A DNA stretch of 64,000 nt from CAZFGK01 sp964518635. GTDB taxonomy: Bacteria > Zixibacteria > MSB-5A5 > GN15 > FEB-12. Both the position numbers and the translations under genes were made by a program. Position 1 is the stretch's first letter, and every line of letters starts with the position of its first letter. Positions 1-7,899 of the stretch are shown here, piece after piece. Below the pieces are notes generated by a model. That model was given only the letters and a program-made list of their open reading frames with translations. It did no database searches and was not told the origin of the DNA. The DNA is taken from the NCBI GenBank assembly GCA_964518635.1, contig CAZFGK010000018.1, positions 1-64,000 of the forward strand, in the 5' to 3' direction.

Positions 1-46
1 ATTTTCACTGACAGATCCTGACAGTGCATCGCCATATGTTTCTCCC

Positions 47-595
47 ATGTCAAACCCTCGTCACTATGATCATCTCGGGCATGCCAGATTCGTCACTTTC
101 TCCACGTATCGTCGCCAACCGCATTTAAACCATGCCGCAGCAAAGTGCATCGTCCAATGGGGGATCGACGGCATGCGCAAGCACTACGCAGTCAAGATTC
201 TTGGCTATGTCATCATGCCCACGCACGTCCATCTTGTGCTCGTACCACCGATTCACTTGACCCTCATGAATATAATCAAATCTTTCAAGTCGGTCACGAC
301 AAGAGCAATTCTTGCTGATGCGGGATTGGTAGAAATGCTTGAAAAGTCACAGTTGTCAGACTCTCGTGCGGAGCATCGGATATGGCAGCACCGTGGGTAC
401 GATCACAATTGCCGGACAAACAGTGCGGTGATCGAAAAAATAAACTACTGCCACAACAATCCTGTGAAGGCAGGATTGGTTTTGAACGCCACAGATTGGG
501 AATGGTCGAGCGCGAGGTGGTATGCGGGGTTGAGAGAAACAGGGATCGCAATTGATCAAGTGGAGCTTGAAGATGCGGGAACCCTGGTCTGGTGA
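47..595 (+). CDS. REP-associated tyrosine transposase (RAYT, Y1/HUH family)
   Basis: A 182-residue protein of the Y1 transposase family. These are single-strand DNA nucleases that act on REP-type hairpins. The HUH metal-binding motif is visible as MPTHVHLVL (H60 and H62), and the nucleophilic tyrosine is probably Y134 in NYCHNNPVKAG, the signature RAYT C-terminal motif. The length is normal for the family. The ATG at 47 gives the full-length family N-terminus. The stop codon lies inside the first of four hairpins that follow (582-773), which are its likely substrates. It is a solitary gene with no partner transposase or cargo, which fits a domesticated RAYT rather than an active insertion sequence. 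Family is seen in sequence; activity is inferred. Confidence 0.9.
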   Translation: MSNPRHYDHLGHARFVTFSTYRRQPHLNHAAAKCIVQWGIDGMRKHYAVKILGYVIMPTHVHLVLVPPIHLTLMNIIKSFKSVTTRAILADAGLVEMLEKSQLSDSRAEHRIWQHRGYDHNCRTNSAVIEKINYCHNNPVKAGLVLNATDWEWSSARWYAGLRETGIAIDQVELEDAGTLVW

Positions 596-606
596 TCAGG
601 GCCACC
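582..606 (+). repeat. REP-like hairpin 1 with GCCACC tail
   Basis: An 8-bp stem (CCCTGGTC 582-589 with GATCAGGG 594-601, one G-T pair) and a TGGT loop, followed by GCCACC. It overlaps the transposase stop codon at 593-595. It is the near-identical partner of the hairpin at 748-772. Confidence 0.75.
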
Positions 607-622
607 CTGTCGTCACCGACTT

Positions 623-649
623 CACACCCGACAAAACGGGTGTGCCACC
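623..649 (+). repeat. REP-like hairpin 2 with GCCACC tail
   Basis: A perfect 8-bp stem, CACACCCG (623-630) with CGGGTGTG (637-644), and a 6-nt loop. GCCACC follows at 644-649. Its stem differs from that of hairpin 1, but the 3' tail is the same. Confidence 0.7.
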
Positions 650-684
650 CAGCCGTTTTGATTGAGATGTTCGCCACTGATTTT

Positions 685-706
685 GCACCCTGAAGGGTGC
701 GCCACC
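685..706 (+). repeat. REP-like hairpin 3 with GCCACC tail
   Basis: A perfect 7-bp inverted repeat, GCACCCT (685-691) with AGGGTGC (694-700), followed directly by GCCACC (701-706). In DNA the apical pairs must open to form a loop. Confidence 0.7.
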
Positions 707-747
707 TTTCCGGGCTTGCGTGCGCCTCAAAATTCAGGAAGCCAGAA

Positions 748-772
748 CCCTGATCTGGTGATCAGGGCCACC
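748..772 (+). repeat. REP-like hairpin 4 with GCCACC tail
   Basis: A perfect 8-bp stem, CCCTGATC (748-755) with GATCAGGG (760-767), loop TGGT, then GCCACC. It duplicates hairpin 1 apart from one stem base, and the flanking AACCCTG is shared. Confidence 0.75.
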
Positions 773-846
773 CAGAAACGAAAGCTAACAGCACTTCTTC
801 ATATTGTATGTTGATTGAATCAATGACACGACTTAGCCCAAAAAAC

Positions 847-936
847 GGAGAGACAGGGATTCGAACCCTGGATACAGCATTTCGACCGTATAACGGTTTA
901 GCAAACCGCCGCCTTCAGCCTCTCGGCCATCTCTCC
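847..936 (-). tRNA. tRNA-Ser (GCU anticodon)
   Basis: Read on the minus strand this 90-nt stretch folds as a class II tRNA. The acceptor ends GGAGAGA and TCTCTCC pair. The D-arm is GGCCGAGAGGCTGAAGGC and the T-arm contains GGTTCGAATCC. A long variable arm is typical of tRNA-Ser. The anticodon loop reads TTTGCTAA, which gives anticodon GCU (serine AGC/AGU codons). No 3' CCA is encoded. A T-run (GTTTTTTGG) follows directly on the minus strand and may terminate the transcript. Confidence 0.95.
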
Positions 937-1108
937 TTACAAGAATCGATCTGAACCCCAAACGTAGTATCCGGCTCCCCGCTCGGCAAGCCCCTCGTTT
1001 TTTTTTGCCGATCTGGGGGGAACTCGGACAAGCCCGCGTGCCAACCCCTCAATGATCTTAAGACGGGCAGACCGGGAGGCCAGCCGCGCACGAAATACAG
1101 ACCGGGAA

Positions 1109-1146
1109 CCCACCGCTTGATTCGCTGCGCGAATCTACGCAGTGGG
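1109..1146. repeat. Long two-part hairpin
   Basis: The inner stem is GATTCGC (1119-1125) with GCGAATC (1129-1135). The outer stem is CCCAC plus GC (1109-1116) with GC plus GTGGG (1139-1146), with one C/A mismatch. It is followed by GCACC, resembling the GCCACC tail of the upstream hairpins. It may be another RAYT-associated element. Confidence 0.55.
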
Positions 1147-1163
1147 GCACCAAAGAAGAGAAG

Positions 1164-1187
1164 ACCCTTCGACAGGCTCAGGGTGAA
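1164..1187. repeat. CCTTCGACAGGCTCAGG-type dispersed repeat; possible terminator of the fapA transcript
   Basis: The sequence CCCTTCGACAGGCTCAGGG is of a type I recognise as recurring between genes in many unrelated environmental bacteria; its minus translation gives the familiar artefact LSLSKG. It forms ACCCT/AGGGT with an 11-nt loop. On the minus strand a pyrimidine tract (CTTCTCTTCTTT) follows, so it could end the long fapA-proximal transcript. The repeat identity rests on memory, not a search. Confidence 0.5.
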
Positions 1188-1239
1188 GAATTTTGTCAAT
1201 CAGAATTGTTGTAGGAATTGATATGAAAATTCAAACGGG

Positions 1240-2649
1240 CTACTTGCCGTCTGGTTTCCATTCGGAGGCGGTGACCGTATTCCCAGCAAGGGTATATTTC
1301 ACACCCGTGACCGCGTCGGTGATGTCACGATAGGAGTTCCCAATCCCGACCCGTACACCCGGGAAAATTGCCTTTTCACAGATGATGACACACTCCTGAA
1401 GCTGTCTGGTCGATTCGAGGAGAGTAGTCTTCTCTGCTTCAAGCTGTGCCAGAGCCGCAGGAAGATTTTCGCGGAACACTTTCAATGAATCAAGCGTGGG
1501 TCTTTTTTCTTCCGGTAATTTCTTGGACAGATCGAGTTTGATTAAGGCAATGAGCCCTTCTTTGACCCGTTCCCCATCTTCCGTGAGCCGCTTGATCTCT
1601 GCGTTGATCTCGGCAACTCGTCTCATGACTTTTGCATCGTAGCCGACGGCGAGAACGGTTCGAGTCCCCAGTTCGCGACCAAGGTAGGTTGCCCGAATTT
1701 CCTTGTCGGCGTGGATTTCACCACCGACGATTCGCCCCTTCTTGCCACGCATAACCACCGTCTCCTTGGCGTGGACCGTGCATGCTATGAGTTCTTCCAT
1801 AGCAAAGACGGAACGTCCAGCTTCGAGACGTTGGCCTTCTGCAAATTTAACAGTAATATCCCCTCCGGCACGGAGAAGCCCCTCGCCATGTCCGAAAAAC
1901 CCGCCTTTGATTTGGATAGAGCCGCCGGCAATGACGGTCGCTTCCTCGACTGATCCACCGATTTCGACATCTCCATCGGTGTGAATCTTGAATCCGGCTT
2001 TGACATCTCCGGCAATCTTGATTGATCCCTTGCATTGGAGATTGCCAACCGTATGATCGACCGAGCCAGCAATGGTCAGACAGCTTTGAACAGAGACTTT
2101 TCCGCCCACATATTGAATCATGCCACCAGCTGCTGCGAACAGTTGCAGACCATCCTCGCTGATGCGGACATTGCTGCCTACTTCGAATGCCATGTCGCGC
2201 CCAATGCTGCCGAGCATTTCTTTTCCAAGCACACTCATTCCGGTTTTTCCCTGAGTCGCTGGAGTCTTGGTGACCAGAAGGCCGCCTTCTTCAATGTTCT
2301 GCATGAATGACAAATCGCGATAGTCGATGTGACCGTCGGCATCTTCGTGCGGCTTGTGTTCGAATCGGGTGTGAAAATGATAGGTAAAGGTTGACGCTGT
2401 CCCACGACCGGGTGTGATACCCGAAGCAACTATTAATGGCTCGTTATATTGCTCTGCCTTGATGGCATTGCTGATCGCATCTTCATCAATACCAAAGACG
2501 ACCCCAGCTGCCTTAAGCTCTTCAATGATTCGTTCAGTATTTATCGAAGGTTCGTCTGCAGTTGGCTTGCGAAGAACAACCGACGCGCTCATGTTGTCTT
2601 TGGCGACAACGACACGAATAATCGGAATAGCCGCGGTTGCAGTTGCCAT
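1240..2649 (-). CDS. fapA: FapA family protein (DUF342)
   Basis: A 469-residue protein of the DUF342/FapA family, named for flagellar assembly protein A. An N-terminal module of about 100 residues contains GVVFGIDEDAI and LIVASGITP, the family's usual opening. A long Gly/Val-rich repetitive stretch follows (about 105-330, pattern GSI.I.GDV..G..I...GDVEIGG) that predicts a right-handed beta-helix. A charged coiled coil (about 330-425) and a short tail complete it. It is last in the flagellar supercluster, 6 bp after a CheY-like gene. In Vibrio a FapA homologue affects flagellation and in other phyla the family is polymer-forming. The exact function here is unknown. Confidence 0.85.
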   Translation of the reverse strand: MATATAAIPIIRVVVAKDNMSASVVLRKPTADEPSINTERIIEELKAAGVVFGIDEDAISNAIKAEQYNEPLIVASGITPGRGTASTFTYHFHTRFEHKPHEDADGHIDYRDLSFMQNIEEGGLLVTKTPATQGKTGMSVLGKEMLGSIGRDMAFEVGSNVRISEDGLQLFAAAGGMIQYVGGKVSVQSCLTIAGSVDHTVGNLQCKGSIKIAGDVKAGFKIHTDGDVEIGGSVEEATVIAGGSIQIKGGFFGHGEGLLRAGGDITVKFAEGQRLEAGRSVFAMEELIACTVHAKETVVMRGKKGRIVGGEIHADKEIRATYLGRELGTRTVLAVGYDAKVMRRVAEINAEIKRLTEDGERVKEGLIALIKLDLSKKLPEEKRPTLDSLKVFRENLPAALAQLEAEKTTLLESTRQLQECVIICEKAIFPGVRVGIGNSYRDITDAVTGVKYTLAGNTVTASEWKPDGK

Positions 2650-2655
2650 GAGCCG

Positions 2656-3069
2656 TTACTTTCCTACCGCAGGTTCCTGCTCACCGTTTGAAGCTGAGAG
2701 AATGCGCCAGTAGACACGCTCGACGACTAGTGAAATTTCGTGGCTCTTGAACGGCTTGGTGATATACTCATCTGCACCCAGGAGAAGCGCGTCTTTGACC
2801 GTGTAGGTGTCGCCGTAAGCGGTCATCATGATCACTCCGACATTCGGAAGTACCTCTTTGACTGCCTTGAGCAGACCAAAGCCATCAACTTTGGGCATCT
2901 TCACATCGGAGATGATGATGTCGGGCTGTACCTGATCGAGAATTTCAAGAGCATGCTGCCCATTTTCAGCCGAATGTATTACAAATCCCTGACGAGAGAG
3001 AATCTTTTCAACCAGCGTGCGCATCATCGGTTCGTCATCGACGACCAAAATAGAGATGTTTCGCTTCAT
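2656..3069 (-). CDS. Single-domain CheY-like response regulator
   Basis: A 137-residue stand-alone receiver domain. All catalytic residues are visible: the acidic pair D11/D12 (VVDDEP), phosphoacceptor D55 (IISDVKMP), T83 (MMTAYG) and K105 (YITKPF). There is no output domain; a short tail follows. The ATG at 3069 is chosen because it overlaps the stop of the upstream receiver gene in an ATGA junction; the longer open frame has no better start. Its place in the flagellar cluster suggests action on the FliM/FliN switch or on the PilZ proteins upstream. No histidine kinase is encoded in the window. Confidence 0.9.
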   Translation of the reverse strand: MKRNISILVVDDEPMMRTLVEKILSRQGFVIHSAENGQHALEILDQVQPDIIISDVKMPKVDGFGLLKAVKEVLPNVGVIMMTAYGDTYTVKDALLLGADEYITKPFKSHEISLVVERVYWRILSASNGEQEPAVGK

Positions 3070-3530
3070 GACTTGCTTCCCGTTGTTGCGCCCGGACGGT
3101 TCAGACCTTTCCACAGTGCAGAAAGGAAGTGCGGCAAACTTATTGGCTTTTCAAGAACCTGTACGGCTCCGGCAACCCCGGCATCATTGATTAGTTTATC
3201 GGTGGAGTTTCCGGTGATAATCAGGACCGGAACCTGTGGGTGCTCTCGACGAACGAAATTTAACCCCTCTATGCCAGACATCTCCGGCATCACGAGATCA
3301 AAGGTCACGAGATCATATCGATCCTCTGAGAGTCGGGCGCGAGCTTCCGCGACGGATGAGACCAGATCAGCTCGAACGACTTCGCTCGAGGCACAGAAAT
3401 CTGAAAGGAGTTCGAGTACACGTGGTTCGTCGTCGACAATCAGGACACGATAAGCACGACCGCGCGACTCTGCTCCCTGTGCAAAGAGACGCTGCAATTG
3501 CATGACATGATCATGGCTCGCACTGGTCAA
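3066..3530 (-). CDS. Single-domain response regulator, second of a pair
   Basis: A 154-residue receiver protein with a 25-residue leader. Key residues are D33/D34 (IVDDEP), D78 (TFDLVMP), T106 (IITGNS) and K128 (LEKPIS), so it should be phosphorylatable. The start is a TTG at 3530, preceded by AGGAG at six bases. The only in-frame ATG lies nine codons in and has no ribosome-binding site. Its stop overlaps the start of the next receiver gene. The two receivers differ strongly in sequence, so this is not a recent duplication; they may take input from different kinases. Confidence 0.88.
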   Translation of the reverse strand: MTSASHDHVMQLQRLFAQGAESRGRAYRVLIVDDEPRVLELLSDFCASSEVVRADLVSSVAEARARLSEDRYDLVTFDLVMPEMSGIEGLNFVRREHPQVPVLIITGNSTDKLINDAGVAGAVQVLEKPISLPHFLSALWKGLNRPGATTGSKS

Positions 3531-3611
3531 TGGTTTCTCCTATTCCATCCCGACGTTCGGTTGACTTACAATGTTGAGGCGTTCTGCCTGGATGACGCCT
3601 CCCCCTTCATA

Positions 3612-4025
3612 CTAGGAGTATGTATCGGATTGATTGCCAAGCCCTTTATGCCTCAACTGCAGCTCAATTTCGGCGAGAATACGGGTTATTTCGGTCATTT
3701 GCATATCGAGTGCAGTGGTAGTTCCTGACGGAGGATCAAAAACGAGCGGATCCGTCTCTCTCGCAGCCTTCGCTAAACTGTTCACATTTTTCACAATATC
3801 GACCGCGCCGTTAATCAAACGGAGGAAGCGGGCTTCCTGTTTGTGGATGTCGTGCAGCGGTTGATCCTGTTTCAGACGAGCAAGAAGAAGGGCAAGTTCG
3901 AAGGTCATCGCCTGCATGAGGTCTGAGAATTTCTCGACTGTATCGAGTAGTTCACGGACCTCCTCTGGATCGTCCGTGTTCGAAGCAGATTTTCCCTTTG
4001 CATCTGGTGATTGCTTCGGTGTCAT
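3612..4025 (-). CDS. Hypothetical helical protein in the flagellar cluster
   Basis: A 137-residue protein I do not recognise. It has no signal peptide or membrane span. The N-terminus is polar and low complexity. Residues about 20-75 are strongly helical with heptad-like Leu/Met spacing, and a second helix covers about 105-130. This could be a coiled-coil or four-helix dimer, such as a partner of the two receivers directly downstream, whose start is about 80 bp away. It sits 14 bp after a signal-peptide protein in the same direction. Function unknown. Confidence 0.65.
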   Translation of the reverse strand: MTPKQSPDAKGKSASNTDDPEEVRELLDTVEKFSDLMQAMTFELALLLARLKQDQPLHDIHKQEARFLRLINGAVDIVKNVNSLAKAARETDPLVFDPPSGTTTALDMQMTEITRILAEIELQLRHKGLGNQSDTYS

Positions 4026-4039
4026 GCTAATGTGGTTTC

Positions 4040-4672
4040 TCAGTCTGCAATCTGTGCCAATCGCGTGGCAACGGCATCTGCGACGGTTCGTTCAATCGCT
4101 TCGAAAAAGCGATGCTTGACCAGTGCGGTCATCTGCAAGTCCGGATCGAATTTGTCAGCATCAATGGAGAGCTGGAGGACTTTTGGCCCTTTTCTCGATT
4201 CAACGATCTCTTCATCCGACAAGATCTTTCCGGAACTACGCTCAATCACTCGCAAGTGGACACGTGCCTGACCGAAGACTCCATAGTTATGAAACAGACC
4301 GGGGGCATCGAATGTCTTGCGAGTGACCAGTTCATACGGATGGACCACAATTGAGACGGAAAGAGCACGAAGCTCCGACTGCTTTTCCTTGCCGTTCTTC
4401 GTCTTCTCCTGAATCGGTTCCGTCGGGACGACAAGCCAACCTGACTCGGTCTCTTCCCAGCGGAGTTCACGATCTGAAAATGAGCGATTCATGGCATCCA
4501 TAAGAAGTGATTTGAACTCACCACTTCCCCATGCCGACGGCTCCACCTTGAGAGAAAGACGCATCGTACTGCTCGCCTGTACATTGCTTCCATACAGTAC
4601 CACGAAGAGCGCAACAGAAATGAGCAATGCGAAGAGCTTATGAGCGATTGAGACGGTCGGTTGTGGCTTCAC
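4040..4672 (-). CDS. Exported hypothetical protein of the flagellar cluster
   Basis: A 210-residue protein. It starts with a basic N-terminus and a hydrophobic segment (about 12-34, KLFALLISVALFVVL) ending in an AxA-like NVQASS site, so it is probably periplasmic. The remainder is a mixed alpha/beta domain without motifs I can assign. The GTG at 4672 is used because it places the signal peptide at the N-terminus; this overlaps the upstream PilZ gene by 35 bp, and no ATG gives a full signal. A periplasmic or flagellar basal-body accessory role is conceivable from context only. Confidence 0.65.
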   Translation of the reverse strand: MKPQPTVSIAHKLFALLISVALFVVLYGSNVQASSTMRLSLKVEPSAWGSGEFKSLLMDAMNRSFSDRELRWEETESGWLVVPTEPIQEKTKNGKEKQSELRALSVSIVVHPYELVTRKTFDAPGLFHNYGVFGQARVHLRVIERSSGKILSDEEIVESRKGPKVLQLSIDADKFDPDLQMTALVKHRFFEAIERTVADAVATRLAQIAD

Positions 4673-5186
4673 GGTATATATACTTCTTCAAAAGTTGTTG
4701 TACACGTTCATCGAAATGATCAAGATCGGAAGCGATCAGGTCACATTCGCCGTTTGAAAGAATATCAGCCAGTCGCTGACGAGTAATAAACTCGACTCCG
4801 ACGAGCCAGCCTTCACCATCAAAGTCGACTCGCTTGACAAGTCCGAGGACTTGATTAAGATGCTCGACTTCCTGCAATGTGAAATCGAGAACGACCACAT
4901 CCCCTTCATTGACGGCTCCTTCGAGATCGACAAGGACACCTCCAGCAGAGACATTGAGTATCATCCCGCCAATGGTATTGCCATCCCCTTTGGGGTAAAA
5001 CTTGCCACTGGTACTCTTGAGTGTGCTCAGTGAGGTTGGAGCTGCAATTTCGAGACGTACAAAGCGACGTTTGTTGTCGTCGTGCATCCGAAACGGGCGA
5101 CGGACCTGGATGGTATCGACGGCGTTGTGTTCAGCGACAAACTTGGTCTTGTCACTTGGGGTCGTTCGTTTTGTTTTCGTAGGCAT
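4638..5186 (-). CDS. PilZ domain protein (c-di-GMP binding), first of three by coordinate
   Basis: A 182-residue protein with one PilZ domain (about 38-145). Both c-di-GMP motifs are intact: RxxxR at R40-R44 (RRFVRL) and NxSxxG at N78-G83 (NVSAGG). It has no YcgR N-terminal domain; instead there is a basic 35-residue leader and a short helical tail. The ATG at 5186 has AAAGGA upstream. It lies directly downstream of two YcgR-like PilZ genes with which it is presumably co-transcribed. A cytoplasmic c-di-GMP effector acting on motility is likely. Confidence 0.88.
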   Translation of the reverse strand: MPTKTKRTTPSDKTKFVAEHNAVDTIQVRRPFRMHDDNKRRFVRLEIAAPTSLSTLKSTSGKFYPKGDGNTIGGMILNVSAGGVLVDLEGAVNEGDVVVLDFTLQEVEHLNQVLGLVKRVDFDGEGWLVGVEFITRQRLADILSNGECDLIASDLDHFDERVQQLLKKYIYREATTDRLNRS

Positions 5187-5201
5187 GGAATTCCTTTCTG
5201 T

Positions 5202-5957
5202 CTAGCGCGCGACATCCTGATCATGCGCAGAGAGGTAGATGTTCAATTGTTTTCTTAGTTCGGATGAATAGTCAAAAGGAGCGCGAGGCAATTCGCGCAC
5301 ACGATCGGCGGGAAGAAGCTCATGAATTCGCTCGGGAGTCATGAATTCAATACCAGTATGAAAATGACCGGGATCGGCCTGGCGACAATGTCGTACTTGA
5401 CCGATGACAAGCGATGGAAACTCGAGCTTTTCGATTGCAAGGTTGCAAAGAACCAGAACTTTCTGCTCGAGATAGCTGGGGATGCTGAGTAATACTCCCC
5501 CTGCTGAAAAGTTGATACTCTCGGTCTGAATCCAGCGAAGTTGTGACAGATGGCGATTTCCATAGCTGACTTTTGGAAGTGGTACAAGATTGACCGTCGC
5601 AACCATCGCCACTCGGGTGAAGCGTCGCTGCATGAGTGGCGTGACCTGTTCATCAAGATGAAGAGTCAGTCTTCCCCCCTGGCTTCGCTTGAATTGCGCA
5701 CGGACAGAGATCAGTTGATCTCGATAGAGAAATCGAATTGTCACCTGCGAGTTGTTCACCATGTTGTCCATCGCCGAACGACTGCCCGCACCATCGATAA
5801 GCATGGTCGCCTGCTGCACCGAGAGTACTCTCACGGTCAGTTCCTTCCCCGGGTATTGATCGGAGAAAAGGGAGATGCTATGACCCACAAGCCCCGCCAC
5901 ATCAAGGCGAATCGACTTGAAATCAATCGGGGAGTTGCTGCTTTGAATTGCGCTCAC
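5202..5957 (-). CDS. YcgR-like PilZ protein (flagellar brake type)
   Basis: A 251-residue, two-domain protein. The N-terminal beta domain (about 20-105) resembles the YcgR/PilZN module. A C-terminal PilZ domain starts at the RxxxR motif (R111-R115, RRFTRV) and carries NxSxxG at N149-G154 (NFSAGG). YcgR proteins bind c-di-GMP and contact the motor (FliG/FliM or MotA) to slow rotation. The start is a GTG that overlaps the stop of the upstream PilZ gene (GTGA), so the two should be translationally coupled and made in similar amounts. Confidence 0.88.
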   Translation of the reverse strand: MSAIQSSNSPIDFKSIRLDVAGLVGHSISLFSDQYPGKELTVRVLSVQQATMLIDGAGSRSAMDNMVNNSQVTIRFLYRDQLISVRAQFKRSQGGRLTLHLDEQVTPLMQRRFTRVAMVATVNLVPLPKVSYGNRHLSQLRWIQTESINFSAGGVLLSIPSYLEQKVLVLCNLAIEKLEFPSLVIGQVRHCRQADPGHFHTGIEFMTPERIHELLPADRVRELPRAPFDYSSELRKQLNIYLSAHDQDVAR

Positions 5958-6706
5958 AGCAGCCCCTTCTGTCGAAGTTTCAGCTGTTCCTGAAAGACAC
6001 GAGTCACCATGCGATCTTGTACACGCTGATCATATCCAAAGCATGCTTCGGGAAGGAGTGAGACAAACTCCGCACCAAACAGACGAATGGCTTTTGCAGT
6101 TGTTTGAAATTCAATCCCCTGACCGGTGAACTGTGTGTGCAGCCGAGGCTCGGTCGTACGTCCGAAGAGATACTCGGGCAATTCCCACTCATTGAAAAGG
6201 GAGGATTGCACGAGGATCGGATAATCTGTCTGCAGCTGTTCCGGTAGCTGTGCATACATGCCGCCACCGCTGATATCGCGAATGGTACAATTGGTGAATT
6301 TCAACTGATCAAACAGCAGTCGCGACTTTGAGCGAGGATCAAGGAGTGCGATTCGAGCCGGTGCATTGACCGTCAGACGTACGAACAGGCGACGCTGGAT
6401 GCGCTCCATGCTTCGCGGTGGAGTCAGAATGACGCGACCGTCACTGCCGTTGCCGAATTTCTTGACCGTCGAGTTGAACTGATAGACCGCATCCTGACGA
6501 GTCACCTGCACACGAACTGGGATGTTTTCTCTCAGAAGGTTTCCGCCTCTGACAAGCGTTGGCTGAGAAATGACGATCCCTCCGTTGAGCATCTCTTCAA
6601 CGCGTGCGCTGAATTCACTTTGATCAGAAGCCTCTCCGGCGTAAAGCTGGAGACGTTCCCACAGAGTGAGATTTTCGAACGGTTGAGGAGTCGTGATCAC
6701 CGACAT
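5954..6706 (-). CDS. YcgR-like PilZ protein, paralogue
   Basis: A 250-residue protein with the same architecture as its neighbour: an N-terminal YcgR-like domain (about 30-98) and a C-terminal PilZ domain. The motifs are RxxxR at R106-R110 (RLFVRL) and DxSxxG at D144-G149 (DISGGG). The DxSxxG variant instead of NxSxxG may alter ligand affinity or state. Sequence identity with the neighbour is low by eye, so the pair is old. The ATG overlaps the stop of the DUF2225 gene by one base (TGATG), placing it in the fliA-distal operon. Confidence 0.87.
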   Translation of the reverse strand: MSVITTPQPFENLTLWERLQLYAGEASDQSEFSARVEEMLNGGIVISQPTLVRGGNLLRENIPVRVQVTRQDAVYQFNSTVKKFGNGSDGRVILTPPRSMERIQRRLFVRLTVNAPARIALLDPRSKSRLLFDQLKFTNCTIRDISGGGMYAQLPEQLQTDYPILVQSSLFNEWELPEYLFGRTTEPRLHTQFTGQGIEFQTTAKAIRLFGAEFVSLLPEACFGYDQRVQDRMVTRVFQEQLKLRQKGLL

Positions 6707-7899
6707 CAGGCCACGGACACTTTCTGTACGGCAGCGAGATTCAATTTCCCCTGCTCAATCGCCAATTCGAGAATTTTGCGCGCCAGTGCTGTTCGGGTCT
6801 GGTCGTTCCGATTCGCGTGGATAAATTCCTGGCCGTTCTTGATCGTGTTGGTAAAGTAGGAGCGGGCTTCTTCGTGACGACCGACGCGGCGGGACAATTC
6901 AGCGATCAGATAGGTCGCCTGCAGCTGTTGATTTCCCGGAGCGATATCTCGGCCTCCTTCGAACGCCTCCTGATAGTGGTAGATCGCTTTTTCAAGAGCT
7001 TCCCGTTCACTCAAAACGACTCCATCCCACTTCTTGCGAAGTTCTAACAAGTAGGAGTCGAACGAGTTAAATTTGCCGAAGCCGGTTGTTCCTCCCTGTT
7101 CACCACCAAGGACGCTGCTGCGGCATTCTTCGACCAGTTGCGCGAGAGCATTTACTCGGTCTGTGATTCCTCGAACTGGGGCATCAAGTGAGGACAGTTC
7201 GGTTTCAAATCGATCCCGATACGAGAGCAACTGCGCACGAAGCGGTGCAGGAAGTTGTTCGATATCCATACTCACGGCGATCTGCCGAGCGAACGCAGGG
7301 AGATCAGTTCCAATTTGTTGAATATCGGATTGCAGTGCAGCGAAACGTGAGGATAGCTCCTGCATCACTGATCGGATCATCACTGAATTGGGATTTTCCT
7401 GCATGGTCATAGCGCGGAATATCCAGCCAATACGAAGATAAAACCTGGCAGCATCGAGATGGGAGGGATACTCGTAGAGCATTTCGTCATGAATTGCAAT
7501 AAGGAGTTTCAGAATGCCTGATTCATTCGGATAGCGAGGGACATCGATTGATGCGCCTGCCTTACGAATGAATGAATCGGGTTGCGAAAGTAGTTCGAGA
7601 TGTTTCTCTTTTGTCGATTTCAGACGATAGGTGCGATAGTTGGCGTCGTTTTTCCAGTCCTTGTACTCATTGGTCAGTTCGCGAGTATAGAAACAGTTCG
7701 AGCAGGTCGCGGTGAAGAAGACCAGCGGATGATAGGCCTGGTAACGAGGGAAACGCCACTTGACGTTTTGTGGGCAAAAATCGGTATCACGCCCTTCTTC
7801 GATAAAGGCACCCACCCGTACGAGTTCGAATTCATTGATCGTTTTGCAGATCGGACATTCGATCTTGTAAAGGAGAAACGGGGTATCAGATGAGCTCAT
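6706..7899 (-). CDS. DUF2225-like zinc-ribbon protein
   Basis: A 397-residue cytoplasmic protein. The N-terminus carries a Cys-rich module (C15, C18, C42, C66, C69; CPIC, GRDTDFCP, CSNC), the hallmark of DUF2225, likely binding zinc. The rest is helical and TPR-like (about 130-390), ending with repeats such as AIYHYQEAFEGG and ATYLIAELSRRVGRHEEA. In other phyla DUF2225 proteins have no firm function. Here the gene is locked between the SwrB-like gene and the PilZ trio by one- to four-base overlaps. A scaffold for the PilZ effectors is a reasonable but unproven guess. Confidence 0.78.
   Translation of the reverse strand: MSSSDTPFLLYKIECPICKTINEFELVRVGAFIEEGRDTDFCPQNVKWRFPRYQAYHPLVFFTATCSNCFYTRELTNEYKDWKNDANYRTYRLKSTKEKHLELLSQPDSFIRKAGASIDVPRYPNESGILKLLIAIHDEMLYEYPSHLDAARFYLRIGWIFRAMTMQENPNSVMIRSVMQELSSRFAALQSDIQQIGTDLPAFARQIAVSMDIEQLPAPLRAQLLSYRDRFETELSSLDAPVRGITDRVNALAQLVEECRSSVLGGEQGGTTGFGKFNSFDSYLLELRKKWDGVVLSEREALEKAIYHYQEAFEGGRDIAPGNQQLQATYLIAELSRRVGRHEEARSYFTNTIKNGQEFIHANRNDQTRTALARKILELAIEQGKLNLAAVQKVSVA

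Larger units (their letters stand above)
937..1239. other. Repeat-rich spacer between tRNA-Ser and fapA
   Basis: No gene is supported here; the single minus ORF has low-complexity, frame-artefact character. It holds a run of nine or more T residues, a large hairpin (1109-1146) and a widespread-type repeat (1164-1187). Both are listed separately. Confidence 0.6.

Noticed and set aside
915..1199. 94-codon minus ORF with LSLSKG
   Set aside because: Its start matches the typical artefact produced by a dispersed intergenic repeat; no homologous protein family can be seen.
2740..3453. 237-codon plus-strand ORF
   Set aside because: It lies antisense to the two receiver genes, which have complete motifs; the translation is low-complexity with no family features.
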